A stretch of 64,000 nucleotides of DNA from Tigriopus japonicus (taxonomy: Eukaryota > Arthropoda > Copepoda > Harpacticoida > Harpacticidae). Of the stretch, positions 22,020-34,037 are shown one piece after another; the stretch's first letter is position 1; each line of letters begins with the position of its first letter. Under the pieces are notes generated by a model that was not told the origin of the DNA, did no database searches, and worked only from the letters and a program-made list of their open reading frames with translations. A program made the position numbers and the translations under genes. Location of the stretch: positions 1,110,010-1,174,009 of the forward strand of contig JAAGOF010000251.1 of assembly GCA_010645155.1 (NCBI GenBank), in the 5' to 3' direction.

Positions 22020-22300
22020 GTGACTTCTGCATGTAACTTAATACAACAGGTCACTAGGACTCGGCAAGCCCGGGATCGAACCGGGGCTTGCCTAGTATTT
22101 GGCATTGAAAGACAGTTCAATGCTAAATTTTGACTCCGAAGAGTTGAGTTTGGAAAGTTGTGTGTTGCATTTGAAAGACGGTTCAAATGCTAAATTTTGA
22201 CTCCAAAGAGTTGAGTTAAGAGGGTGGCAGTCAGCCGGGATCGAACCCCAGCCATCTGCACGACAAACCGACGCAGTACGCACTATGCCATGCCCCACCC
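22020..22300 (-). mobile_element. tRNA-derived SINE with a duplicated tail and two B boxes
   Basis: On the minus strand the head starts GGGTGGGGCATGGCATAGTG and closes with CTGCCACCC, which can pair with the first bases as a tRNA acceptor stem. The A box is TGGCATAGTGCG and the B box GGTTCGATCCC. The body has two tandem copies of a unit of about 60 bp starting CAACTCTTYGGAGTCAAAA. Further on, a second B box sits in a strong T-arm-like hairpin (GGCAAGCCCCGG / CCGGGCTTGCC). Related head at 19719-20130. Confidence 0.7.
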
Positions 22301-23840
22301 CTCCTTATGTGCCCTTGTAACCATGAGATACTGTTTGGTGGCCCATTAATTTCACCAATAACATTTGACTAGGCTATATGGCTTCACAAAAGTTGGCTTC
22401 AAATGGGTTATTCAGTTACATAAAGCTAAACAAAAACATGCAAAACAGTCCTTGCCGAAATCACGTTCTGTTTGACATGTCATTATATATAAAAAAGCTT
22501 CGTGTGTGCTATCATCAAGTTTGATTACTTTTTAGTCATTTGCGGCATTTGAGACGCAACGAAAGAGTGGTATGTTAAGCGTGCGCCAAGGTGTGCTAGT
22601 AGCATTGACTTCAAGTAAACCTTCTCACTGTGGGCACTTTCCTGACCCTGTCCGACTTTGATCTAAAGATTCGCGATTAGGGGCAAGACAATTATTTGGT
22701 GTCGCCTCGATTTTGTGCATGTAAAGGTTGCTCACAAACACAGATACCCACGTTGGTATTTTGAAGTCTAACCCACACAAAATCATGCAGTTTTGATTTT
22801 TTGTTGGAAATGAAGGCCAAACGTTTCTCTTCATGCCTGGAAATACACAAAGCTTTTGAAGTCTATCTCACGGCTCGTCACCATCACTATTTTGTCCAAA
22901 AAGTTTCTTTTGATCAAATAGTACAATGAATTTGCAAGGCTAACCAGGCCGGGAAACAGCCTATTTGACCTTAACATAAGGTTTGATCGACGAGAAGCAT
23001 GACTGGAAGCATGCCAAGAGGGAAGTTCTCCGGCGTCATTGAAGCATTCTCTATTGAACACTTCAACGCCAATGGGAGTGATGTTTGAGAAGGGTTTTCG
23101 CAAGTTTGCATGCCTTTGAGGTTTTGTTTATTATTAGACAGGATCAATTACCGTATCATTTTACGGACTTGCTGCCGTTAGCAGTGTAGGCTTGCCAAAA
23201 AAAATCTCAGTTTTCAAGAGTCAGATTTTCGAATAATGTTGCATTTATGGGCAATGGCATGGTTAAAAAGTATTGCAAAGTAATTTGAAAACAAATGGAG
23301 AAATTGGAAGCCTTCAATTAAACAAATTATTTGTTTTTAGGTTAAGTTGCCCCAGGAGCCGATCTCCTCTGGCCATCTTGTTATTCAAAGTTGGGCATTC
23401 CTAATTTCAAAATTCGGAAGAACCCTCTCAACTTATGTAGCGAAATTTTAGATAAAAGCAACAAAACATACTTTTTTGCTAAAAAAATGTCAAGGATGGG
23501 TATTTCAACTTCAAGTTGTGCATATAAGAAAGGCATTGTTGCAATTACCAGGCCTAAACCTTCGTTTTAGTTACCTCACTTTAGTTATTAGAAACACAGG
23601 TCTTCCGAACTTTTTTCCCGCCAAAAATGATGACGTCACTAGTAATTGTTGTAATAGAACCAAATCCAAGCGAACTTTGATTCAGTGTTTCTTCGAACTC
23701 GTTGTCAAAAATTGCACGTCCTCATGTTCATGTTCCACGTGTTCATGAGCACGGGGTTGAAAAGGGTACAAGGAAGAGAAAAAGGGAGAAATGTGGGGTA
23801 GCTGAAATCAGGGGGTGATGGCTTTGAAAGCGGGTGAGCG
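22301..23840. other. Non-coding gap
   Basis: Minus-strand open frames at 22625-22834 and 22831-23103 have unremarkable composition and no motif I recognise. I did not find splice partners, so I do not call a gene. Confidence 0.35.
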
Positions 23841-24437
23841 AAAAAGTTATATACCTAAAAACCTATTAATTGTAACATTTTTAAAAAAATTATTTAACCT
23901 TTATTTAGAGACCATTTAGTTACCTAATGAATTCAAATTGAATAAAAATTCATGCATCAACAGCTGAGTTATTTGACTTTGAATGGTCCATTTTTGACCC
24001 CAAAAAGCCGAAAAACGCTAGTTATATGGAAAAACAAATTCCCAAAGATTTCACATTGCTTTTCAATATCGCAAAAATAAATGATTTTTTTGAGTTTTGG
24101 AACTAATGTCAAAATAGCTCAAAATAAGAAAAAATATCACTTAAAATGCACTTAAACAAGATTTTTGAAAAGCATATTTCATAACTATTTAGAGTACGTT
24201 ATGATGTGTGTTGTGCCAAAATTACAAATAAATATGGCTAACAAATTCATATCCAAAATTACGATTTCTAGAAGGACCATGTTCAAAATGGACTAAAATC
24301 GAAACTTGAAACATTAACTGTTTTTTTTTTTTAATTTAAGCATTACCCAACTTTAAGTGTCTTTTCAGAGTTCCAAAACTCAAAAAAAATCATTTAAAAA
24401 TGTTATAATTAATAGGCGTTTAGGTAAATAACTTTTT
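23841..24437. mobile_element. Non-autonomous inverted-repeat element L
   Basis: Terminal inverted repeats of about 43 bp start AAAAAGTTAT at 23841 and end ATAACTTTTT at 24437, continuing inward through the shared CCTATTAATT. A second inverted pair (about 24080-24105 and 24367-24395, TGAGTTTTGGAACT and its complement) lies inside. Very AT-rich, no coding capacity. A similar AAAAGTTATGTACCTAAAAA occurs near 62422. Superfamily undetermined; no clear target duplication. Confidence 0.6.
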
Positions 24438-27400
24438 CCCTGGACCTAAACTTTTATAATACAATAAAAGTAAAGTTATTTCCAATTGAATTGTGGGTAC
24501 AAAAAGTGCCATGATGTCTTTGGGTATTTTGATTCAAACCTAAAAAGCACGGAACACCGTGTCACATGGCGTTCATGACAAAAGTAATTCAAATTTTTTT
24601 AGTCCAATAACGTCCGTAAAATGATCGAAGGATTGCCCTTTTGTTGGAACGACAAACAATTTCATTTCTGTAGGGGAGTCCCTTTAATGAAGAAACAAAA
24701 CGACTAATTGAGAGAAATTTTTTGTCTCACTAATAGTGAACGTGATTCCTGAATCGTTAATACTCGTACAACGCAAACCCATGCACAATGTGAGTATTAC
24801 ATGTTTTCGAAAACACTTCATTTGGCATGTGTCAAGTTCATTTCTTCCATTTTTATGGATTTTGTAATGTTTCAGGCATATTTCTCATGTTCTCTTATCT
24901 CTCTATCTTACATGTTTGCAACGCAATACTGTCATGTTAATTTAGGATCACTTACGAGGTGACAATGGTGGTTGTGCCGTCGACAAACTTGAAGAAGAGT
25001 TCCCAACATTGCAATAAAAATCCAGCAATGCTAACGCAATACAATATTGCCCGTGCAATCCTAAAAGGCTTTGTTTCCCAACTGATTTTATCTTTGGACA
25101 CTACTTGAGTTTGCTCCTACGTACAGTAGTTCATATTTGACGTTAATGAGTGGTAGAGCAAAACTAATTTAAAATTTAAATGAGCCATTTAAATAAAATA
25201 TAAGGTGGAATAAATAACCCCGGTCCAAACAGCCAATGTTATGAATCATTTTCATGAAGAGTTGGAATTGGTATACCTAGTAACCTTTTATATAAAAGAC
25301 AAAACAACTCTAGTCACAGGCAAAGAATCAAGGATTGTAACATCTTAAAACGAAATGGGTAATTTTCTTGACCTTTAAACATTTTGGTGTCACATGCCAT
25401 ATGATAAATTTTTGGTGGACCAGTTTTGCTAGAATGGCCAGTTAAAAATTTCAGTTGTAACTAATTTATAAATGTACATATAATTTTCAAATTTTTACCT
25501 TTGCTATGAACAACGATGTGTGTGTGTTTTGTTTGATCTAATACACCAGTGCAAACTTGCAGATCTAAGAGGACACTTAAGATCGGTTTTGTGACATTTC
25601 GCAGTTTTAGGAAATTCTCAATTAATCGCACAAACACATGTAATAATCATTATTATCAGTGCGGTGAGTGTTGTCCAAATGTTAGATTTGAAATCTGGAA
25701 CTTTTAGTGTATTTGGTTACAAATGCTTTGACAATCAATAGAATGGCCATAATTTTTCTACAAATCAATATTTCAATTTAAAATTTTTCATTTTAAATGG
25801 TTGGGCATTTCCTCAACATTTCGAGGGAAATTAGGAATACTTATACGTACATAAATTTGAAAAAAATGGAAGAACAGAATTTGTTTTTCAGGTTTTTTTG
25901 TAACCAATAAAACATTTTTTTTTTTGAAAAGTGACCCAAAAATGAAAAAATAATGCTCAGAATTTGTTTTTTTTAGTTGGGATTTTGAATCATTTTTGCA
26001 TTTCCAACTTTTCAAGATGAGGCAATTCGATTTATTCGTAGTTTTTTTTTTAAGTTAAAATAGTTCCATGGACATTTTTATCTGCCCATTTTGGGTTTTG
26101 TTTGATAAAATTAAACAAAGTTTAAAATATTTACCCGCCTAAAACAATTGCTTGTAAAGCAAAAGTGCTCCAATTTGCCCATCAAAAGAAGAAACATTAA
26201 AAACTATTTCATTTCTTTGTTTGGGAAACATTTTGAAATATTAATATGATTCCTTAGAACTCATTGAACAAATCAAAATCTTTAAATTATTGCTTGGATC
26301 AAAATGAAGTCCTATTTTTTTAAAAGCACAAGGCTTAGTTAATTGGTTTTAATCTAATCACCCTAAAATTGAAATTTTCATACTATTATTGACCCAATTC
26401 CAGCCAAAGTATCTTTTCTTGAAATATCGATCGTTTTCAGGGACCTAAAATCATCAAATGAACGCTTAAATGGGAAAAAACTTGAATTCGCCAAAATGGG
26501 CTGAGCAACGCAGCACAGCCAACGGCCCAGTTTTGCCGTTGGTGGTATGATTGAAAGTGCTCACTTGAAGCAACCTTTGTCATGTCCCATTCAATACACC
26601 AGGAAATTTAATTCATATGTTTTCCAAAAATTTAATGATCATGAGAAAAAAAAGAAACTGGGATACGCCATGCGATTCAGGAAAACAGAACTTTTTTCCA
26701 ACTTAAGGTTGACATTTCAGCATTTTGGAATGGATCACTCAACATTAATGGAATTCATAAGTTTCTGAGGATGTGAAGAATCACACAGTTGGGATATTTG
26801 AATGTCCATTCAAATGGGATATTTGCAGTTACATACAGGGTTGTTTTAAATTAGAGTCCCAAAAACTTCAATGGTAAACTGACAAAAGGAGACAATGAAG
26901 TTAGCTTGATGTCCAAATAACGTACAAAGTACAGGTGGTTGCTGTAGCTCCTTCTCAATACTCCTCGTTTTTCGAAGTTTACTTCCCGTTCCTTAGAAAA
27001 ATGAAATGCATTCTGAATTATCACACAAGTTACTGATTCATTGTAAAACACGTCACGGAATATTCAAAACCAATTCCAACATCGTCTACAACTGCGTTGG
27101 GAATTAGTGTTATTGCTAGTGATGTGTTTCGAGTTGGGAGTACTGCCAATTTTTCACTCGAAGTTTATTACTGTTTATAAGGGCAGGTTGTATTGAACTT
27201 TTTGAAAAGACCTAAAGCAAGGACCAATTTGGCAACACTTAAACTAGTTTGATTTCGAGTTTCACCAGTAGTTATAGATTTCGAGTTGGCAGTGCTGCCA
27301 TATTTTGTAGCAGAAAAGGTCTATTGCCTGTTGAAAAGTTTAGTTGCGGTCAGATTTTTAACCCTAAAAACCAAACTGCCAAAACTCTGCCAAAAATCCA

Positions 27401-27439
27401 ACTCGAAACACATCAGTAGTTGTTGCCCTTATATTACCC
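24438..27439. other. AT-rich non-coding gap
   Basis: No gene supported over 3 kb. Only homopolymer runs, a perfect 8-bp-arm hairpin at 26519-26542, and near 27138 and 27280 short sequences related to GGCAGTGCTGCC that recall the termini of element M. Confidence 0.4.
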
Positions 27440-27631
27440 TTTGTTGGTCTGCACAACCTAAAGTTTGGTTTTCCCAAGCGGAGGCCAAGTTTGTTTTAAG
27501 AGGTATATCAATGGACGACACCGAACACATTTTACCATTTGTTGGCCGCACTGGACCAGGATAGTGCTAAAAGAGTGGCCGACCTGATTTATAATCCTCC
27601 AGAACTGAACAAATACGAACGTCTTAAAACG
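27440..27631 (+). pseudogene. Scrap of a Ty3/gypsy gag gene
   Basis: The plus strand encodes QPKVWFSQAEAKFVLRGI and DDTEH. After a frame change near 27530 it continues FYHLLAALDQDSAKRVADLI and YNPPELNKYERLK. This is the highly characteristic capsid-region motif of many gypsy Gag proteins. It is unlike the gags of elements A, B, C and J here, so it belongs to a further family. Truncated on both sides; the right side runs into a repeat of the M family. Confidence 0.7.
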
Positions 27632-28340
27632 CCAAATATCGAAGTTTACCGCCAATTTTTCCCTTAAAAAACCGCTAGAATAACCCCAGGTTACAGTTTC
27701 TGCATTATGCACCTATTCTAGAGTAGATATATCAAGTACCAACCTCTCATTGATAAACATAGTTCAATTGGACTTATCAAGATCCTTTCGGATAATAAAG
27801 TTCTATTCAACACTTTTTTCAATACGTTTGTTCTCATTTAGAACTAACAAAATAAGAAATTTAACTCAAAAAGCTATCAGTAGGACCAAATAAGAAAACG
27901 GAAAACTGAGCAAACCGCCACCAAATTCAAGCAACTGATCAGGAGTGTGCAAATTTCAGTCGAGCTAGTTTTTATGCTCGAAAAGAGTACTTTTATGAGT
28001 AGTAACAAATAAATGTCAATTTCGTATTTTTTACCCTTTGGCAAAGTTTCATTTTGTTTGCCATTTCTTCCACTTCCTATGCGATTGCCCTGTTTGTTTG
28101 CGCCATTGTCATTTTATTTGCTTAATCCAAATAAATGTTTCACGCAGAAAAAGAGAGATCTTTTTTTTCAAACTTGACTGAAAAAAGTCAATTGAAAAAT
28201 TTTGTCAAAAAAACGGATAATCGAAATTATTTTGCACATATTTGCTTTTTTCATTTTTCTTTGCCATTTGGGTTTGTCACTTCAATCAAAAGTCATTCTT
28301 ATATTGATTTACCACCCAGAACATTGTAAAAATATATATA
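27632..28340. repeat. Diverged copy of the element M interior
   Basis: From about 27690 this sequence parallels 29035-29660 over several hundred bases (for example TAAGAAATTTRACTCAAA, AGCTATCAGTA and GATCAGGAGTGTGCAA in the same order). The left edge also has the AAAACGCCA motifs seen at the ends of M. Termini are not intact. Confidence 0.6.
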
Positions 28341-28590
28341 TAGAGGGTATTGGTGAGAAGAAAAAAAAAATCAAAAAAAGACAAGTGGAGAGCCTGAATA
28401 AATGATAGAGAAGAGAAAAAATGAGAGACTCGAGGTTAAAATAATATCAGGTAGGAGCAAAAGTAAACATTCTTGATTTGAAAGACGCACAAGAAGGGGT
28501 TGAACAGATATTTAGGGGCAATGAGTCCAATAACTGAAATGATACATCTATCCCATGAGCTTCTTTAGTTTCATGTAATAATTAGTGACA

Positions 28591-28907
28591 AAGTCAAAAA
28601 TTGATAGGTGAATTGCAAAAACTTACTTAAATAGCTTCTGTCATATATATTATGAATACAAAATATCAAAACTATTTACAAAGTTAGGCATAACAGAGTG
28701 TAGCACTGTCAGCCTGACGACTGCTACGAATGCTACGAATGCGCAACTTCACCAGGGCTGCCAGATAATTGTTCAACAAAAAAGTCATTTTACATGACAA
28801 TGTAATAATGTGCACGAGGAAAACGCTCTAATGGCTTCAAGTGACGTGCTAAATATTCACCAATCAATTTCGTACCTAGTTAGATTAAGTTTTCTTAAAA
28901 AGTAAGA
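28591..28907. repeat. Direct repeat, copy 1 (about 317 bp)
   Basis: Runs from AAGTCAAAAATTGATAGGTG to AAAAAGTAAGA and recurs nearly unchanged at 33197-33503. Copy 1 has a doubled GCTACGAAT and a few substitutions relative to copy 2. The middle contains CAGGGCTGCCAGATAATTG, close to the left terminus of element M. Confidence 0.75.
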
Positions 28908-28956
28908 GCACGTCTTGTACACGAAGAGAAGGGCGGCTCTTGCCTTAAGTGGCAGC

Positions 28957-30253
28957 CAGGGCTGCCAGGTAATTGGAGACAAAAAACGCCAGATGTACCA
29001 GTCAAAAACGCCAGAAAACGCCAGATGCAAGTTTCTTTGTTATGCATTTATTCTAGACCAGGTATATCATGTATCAACCTTTCATCGATAAACTTAGCTT
29101 ATTTGAACTTAATCATTGGGTCGAATTCATCCTTTGGGTTGATAAAGTTCCCTTTTCAACGCGTTTGCTCACAATTAGAATTAACTAATTTTGAACTAAT
29201 AAGAAATTTGACTCAAACAGCTATCAGTACGACCAAATAACAAAACAGAAAATGAAGTAAGCCACCACCATATTCAAAACAACGGATCAGGAGTGTGCAA
29301 CTTTCAGGCAAGTAAGATTTTTCATGCCCCAAAAAAGTACTTTTGTAAGTGGCAAATATATTTATCAATTTTCTATTTTTTTACCTTTTAGCAAAGTTTT
29401 GTTTTCTTTGCCATTTCTTCCATTTCCTATGCTACTGTTTTGTTGATTTGTGCCATTGTCATTTTACATGCTTTATCAAAAAACAACGTTTCATGAAGAA
29501 AAGAAAGAAAAATATTTTTCCAAACTTGACTAAAAAGTCAATCAAAAAGCTTTGTCACAAACATGCAAATCAAATTTGTTTTGCAATTATTTGCTGTTTT
29601 TCATTTTCCTTGCCATTTGGATTTGTCACTTCAGCAAATTTTATTTTCCATTCCAGAACATGTTATTTGTTATTTACCATGCCGGCACATTTTATTTACC
29701 ACTTCAGCATGTTTTGTTTATTTTATTTATTTTGAGATTCAAAAGAATATTTTGTTTGCTCAAAATCTCCATCCTTCCTAATAGGGTAGTTTCGACAATC
29801 CAACACTCTCTTAACTCAAATACCGTAGAAGCTACTTTTGGTTCTTTGGCTGAAACAGCAAGCACCAATAAAAAAGATGGTATTGAAAGAGATTGCAACA
29901 TAAGTAAAAAACTGGTCACACTATTTTTTATGACTTTGAACTTTCTTGAGGAGTGAACCAAATAACGCTGAATCCTCCTAGAATCAGCGTGACAAATTGT
30001 GTTTCAACTAATCCTATAACTCCAATTTAAAAACGCCAAATTTCACGATTTTCATGTAAAAACCGCCAGAAACCTGTCAAAATGTTTTTGCCCGCCAAAC
30101 TACAAATTCCTTCCGCCAAACTATGGCGTAAACCGCCAGAATACCGCCAGATTTTTCTGTCACGCCAAAAAAAAAAATCTCGCCGCCAAACGAGGCCTCA
30201 AACCGCCAGAAACACCAAAATCTGGCGCCCCAAACCGCCATCTGGCAGCCCTG
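28957..30253. mobile_element. hAT-like MITE M
   Basis: Begins CAGGGCTGCCAG and ends CTGGCAGCCCTG, perfect 12-bp inverted termini of hAT style. Both ends are lined with many copies of a motif near AAACCGCCAGA, far more on the right (30030-30240). The flanks share only GCAGC, not a clear 8-bp duplication, so the insertion signature is weak. The centre is AT-rich with no transposase; long frames there are low-complexity. Confidence 0.6.
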
Positions 30254-30774
30254 GCAGCAACCTTCTTTGCTTTGTGCTGAGAAAATGCCGTTTTAGAACT
30301 TTTGTGGACCATTTCTTAGTGTATATGAGGCGTCATAAGATCAAACTAGAGTCAGACATCCCTCAAACCCATACTCGGAAATAAGAGATGGCCAGTCAGG
30401 CCTTCAAAAGTTAATATTCTAATAAAATGCTTCTTGATTTTCGTCATACATCAATGTCTGCTGATAATGACGTATTCTCTACTCAAGTGCGGGAAATCTT
30501 AAATCGTGACGAATTCCGCGCCATCAAAAAAAAGAAGTTTCGTGGGGGCACTAAAAAGCTATCCGTGATGCATGTAAATCCCCACGGAAGGAACAACTTC
30601 CTGAGGATATGTGACGAGAGATTTTTGTCCAAACACGGTGTGACATTTTTAACAGAAACATGGCTCACCGAGACAAAATTCAACACGATCATGCCAAACA
30701 AGCTGCAGTTCATCCAACATGCAAAAAGTTCCGGCGGACGAGGACGCCCGTCAGGAGAAATAGATACTTACATC

Positions 30775-32009
30775 AAGGGTGGGCATTTGAATTTTGGACA
30801 TTTTGTCCACCCCTGTCCATAAGGTGTCCGAAAGTGTCCAAAAATAAGGCTGTCCAAAAATAGGAGTGTCCAAAAGTGTCCAAAAATAGTAATTCGAAAA
30901 ATAATGGTTAAAAACATTTTTAGAATAACATTCTACAAACTTTCTCTCCAAAATAAACGTCACTTGACGAAATCTAAGCAAGAATAAGTCAATTCAGCAT
31001 AAGAAACTTACACTTAATACATTAAATGAGCCAATAACTTGAAGGCCAAACTGGACATTTGAACTTTCCACACTTTTCATTTGACCATCGAGCATCGTCC
31101 AAAATGTGGGAAAGAATGATCGACTGAAGGAATGAACGAACAAACGAATGTGAGACTGGGACTACTAATAACACGCTCACACCACACTTCATGTTAAACA
31201 TAGTATGCGAGTACATTTTAAAGCTAATTGTGTCTTGATTTGTGACAAGAGAAGGTTACTTAGTATTTTGATTTATATTCCAAAGTTTATCATTGTTGCA
31301 AGTGTTTCCCATCCAAGAGGCAAGAAGTCTTTTGACCTGACTGTCCAAAAAATGTTATATAAATGTTTAACTATAATAAAGCACACTCAAACTGATATCA
31401 GATTGCAATGTGGGTATTATAATGCTTTTGCCAAAGAATTAAAGCAGTGCTGTTTTACTATTAAAAAAGGCAAGACTCTTGTTTACAGATGAGGAAATAA
31501 AATGTAAATCTTGAAACATTTTGAACAGTTACACACATTTTACCATATTGTATAAACAGAACATTTTTTTTAACAAGTTATTAACAAGTTATCATGGCAA
31601 AGTTTATTTCTCCAAGTAATGTTCCCATTAATAGAACTATTTTTGTTTAAGTACACAACCATGCATTCTTTAGAATTCAATTACTTATGTAGTGTAACTG
31701 GTTTTTCGTCTGATTTGTACAACTTTCTTTTACGTTTGTTGGACTTTTGGACACTTATGGACATCTTTTGGGGATTTTTGGACACCTTCTGGGTATTTTT
31801 GGACACTTTGGACACTTTTGGACACTTTTGGACACTTTTGGACACTTTTGGACACTTTTGGACACTTTTGGACACTTTTGGACACTTTTGGACACTTTCG
31901 GACACTTTTGGACACTTTTGGACACTTTTGGACACTTTTGGACACTTTTGGACACTTTTGGACACTAGGGTGTCCAAAATGCTCTCGATGTCGAAAAATG
32001 CCCACCCTG
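30775..32009. mobile_element. hAT-like MITE F1 inside LINE G
   Basis: Terminal inverted repeats AAGGGTGGGCATTT (first base changed from C) and AAATGCCCACCCTG, flanked by a perfect 8-bp target duplication CTTACATC (30767-30774 and 32010-32017). Subterminal zones carry GTGTCCAAAAA motifs. The right one has expanded into a 10-bp minisatellite (31811-31967). The middle has no transposase. It shares termini and interior with F2 (52538-53296), which lies in the opposite orientation. Confidence 0.88.
31811..31967. repeat. 10-bp minisatellite in F1
   Basis: At least 15 consecutive copies of GACACTTTTG with a single substitution. Because 10 is not a multiple of 3, all frames stay open and give artefactual repeats of 10 residues on both strands; none is a protein. 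Confidence 0.95.
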
Positions 32010-32090
32010 CTTACATCACAAACTCTCTGGAACCAGAGCTCTTATACCAATCTGACGCAATTATCGCAGTGCAAATTAGAGGCATTTATA

Positions 32091-32876
32091 AGGTTTTTAT
32101 AAGGTTTATTTGATCTTCAGGAACCATGCTTGGCTATTAGGAAGATATATTGTATGGTTATAGTGGGTGGGTTTATGAAATGAAGATATATCCGTTAAAT
32201 TTGTGAATCGTACGAAGACTTGAAGTCATTCAGTGTTTGGCATGCTCGTGCTGAGAAGGGTAGGCTGTTCCACAGGTGCGTTGTTCGTATATAATGTAAA
32301 ATTGATCTGGTTGTAAATGATCGAGACCTCTCATCATTTTGAAAATTTGTATGGCGTCTCCTCTTTCCCTTCTTCTCTCTAATGTTGTCAGACCAACATC
32401 GTGTAGCTTCTCTTCGTATGACCCAGATAGCCCGGACACCATTCTTATGGCTCTTTGTTGCACTTTTCCAACATCTTTTTATCCTTTTTGAGCCATGGGT
32501 TCCAAACCTGGACAGCAAACTCTAGATGAGGCCTCACAAAGGTTTTGTATATTTGGACGAGAACTTCTGCTGTTCTCGCAGAGAATGGTCGTTTCACTTG
32601 ACCTAAGATTGAATTAGCTTTTCTCGAGACTATTCCTATGTGATCCGAAGGTTTTAAATTATCCGTTATTGTGACTCCGAGATCTTTATGAACCGAAACT
32701 CGTTCAATTTTGAGACCACAAATTTTGTATTTATGTCTTGGATTGTTGTAGCCAAAGTGCATCATTTTGCACTTGGCGACGTTGAAGTTCATTTTGTTTC
32801 TTTGGGCCCATGATTCCATTCGATCTATATCTTGCTGTAACGCTAGATGAGTTGCGTCATTTCCCTGGCGGGATGT
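32091..32876 (-). pseudogene. 5'-truncated LINE H inserted antisense in LINE G
   Basis: The minus strand from 32876 encodes MESWAQRNKMNFNVAKCKMM, VHKDLGVTITDNLKPSDHI, VLVQIYKTFVRPHLEFAVQV and, after a frame change near 32480, RAIWVIRREATRCW and LWNSLPFSARACQTLNDFKS. This is the post-palm C-terminal region of a CR1/jockey-type LINE. Its 3' side (32091-32110) ends in tandem TATAAGGTTT units, the kind of short 3' repeats found in some CR1-like LINEs. The RT palm is missing. Confidence 0.75.
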
Positions 32877-33196
32877 TACTTCAGACCATCATTGGAGCTA
32901 GACGACATCACTAATGAATTGACAATGTTTCTATAGAGAGTTCCAGACCAACACAGGACCCTCCTTCTGGGAGACTTCAACCTTAAACCCAACACCCAAG
33001 AGTTTGAAGAGATCCTAAGCTTCTTGGAACAATTTAACATTAGCTTAAAATCTGACCCAACTATTCCTACCTACAATTACTCGTCAGGCACCTCATGCCT
33101 TGACCATATTTTTGCATCAGAGGGCGTACACGTTGAAAGTACTCTGGTTCATGACTTGATTATATCAGCCCATAAACCTTTAAGTATTATTTTACG

Positions 33197-33503
33197 AAGT
33201 CAAAAATTGATAGGTGAATTGCAAAAACTTACTCAAATAGCTTCTGTCATATATATTATGAGTACAAAATATCAAAACTTTTAACAAAGTTAGGCATAAC
33301 AGTCTGTAGCACTGTCAGCCTGACGACTGCTACGAATGCGCCACTTCACCAGGGCTGCCAGATAATTGTTCAACAAAAAAGTCATTTCACATGACAATGT
33401 AATACTGTGCACGAGGAAAACGCTCTTATGGCTTCAAGTGACGTTCTAAATATTCACCAATCAATTTCGTACCTAGTAGATTAAGTTTTCCTAAAAAGTA
33501 AGA
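33197..33503. repeat. Direct repeat, copy 2 (about 307 bp)
   Basis: Same orientation as 28591-28907, 4.6 kb apart. Here it abuts the cut end of LINE G. Confidence 0.75.
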
Positions 33504-34037
33504 AACTCAATGCAAATCAGCGTGGAGATTCATCAAGAGCTGACATTACCGAGTCAATTCACAGCAGCACTGGGCTTGAACGCGCTTCGAGGTTTAAGGA
33601 GAACGAGAAGGTTATCTTCCGGCACCCACGGTTTTGGCCAGCCTTGGCCTTCAAAGGCTATTAAGGTCAAACATTATGCTTTCAAAGGTAAGCTGAGATC
33701 ATAAGCGTCAATTTGGTAGTAAATAGTGCATAGGGAAAGTTGCCTCAAACAGGTCGAACCCAAGAACCACAATACAATGGAACCGACGTCTTGAGACCAA
33801 AATGGCACATGCGCGTACTCTTTTATTATAGCGCTCTAGTCAGAGCACCCATAACGTTTAATTGAGCTAGAGAAGTCATTTATAAGTTCTAAAGACATTT
33901 GAGACTAGTTTTGAGGTGAAAAGACAATGCCTCACAAGTAATTGAGTTCGATTAATTAAGTCACGACCAAAAAAGGATAAAAAGTCATTTGAAATACGCT
34001 AGGGAAAAAAGTCTTCTGCATTTTCTAGTATTATGAA
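33504..34037. other. Non-coding gap
   Basis: No gene or clear repeat seen; a short plus frame at 33510-33704 has no motif. Confidence 0.35.

Larger units (their letters stand above)
30427..33196 (+). pseudogene. LINE G endonuclease region, interrupted by two insertions
   Basis: Plus-strand pieces of one APE-type endonuclease: 30427-30774 (MHVNPHGRNNFLRICDERF, TFLTETWLTE), 32018-32090 (NSLEPELLYQSDAIIAVQIR) and about 32877-33196 (YFRPSLELDDITNEL, LLLGDFNLKPN, YNYSSGTSCLDHIFAS). The first gap is MITE F1, the second an antisense LINE fragment H; the frame resumes after each. One in-frame stop follows ELTMFL. The reverse-transcriptase part is absent, since homology stops where the 307-bp direct repeat begins. 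Not functional. Confidence 0.75.

Noticed and set aside
22222..22300. Functional tRNA gene on the minus strand
   Set aside because: A and B boxes are present but the anticodon arm is not convincing, and the sequence recurs as a SINE head.
22625..23103. Two overlapping minus frames considered as the missing first exon of the channel gene
   Set aside because: No hydrophobic membrane helix or family motif is present.
31801..31970. CRISPR-like array
   Set aside because: Units are contiguous 10-mers without spacers, inside a MITE of a eukaryotic genome.
31619..32113. Long overlapping frames on both strands with repeated FGHFWTLLDT-like or KCPKVSKSVQ-like peptides
   Set aside because: They are translations of the 10-bp GACACTTTTG array; any frame of such an array is open.
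28591..33503. Direct repeats as LTRs of one retrotransposon
   Set aside because: No TG/CA ends, no primer site or polypurine tract, and the interval holds unrelated elements.
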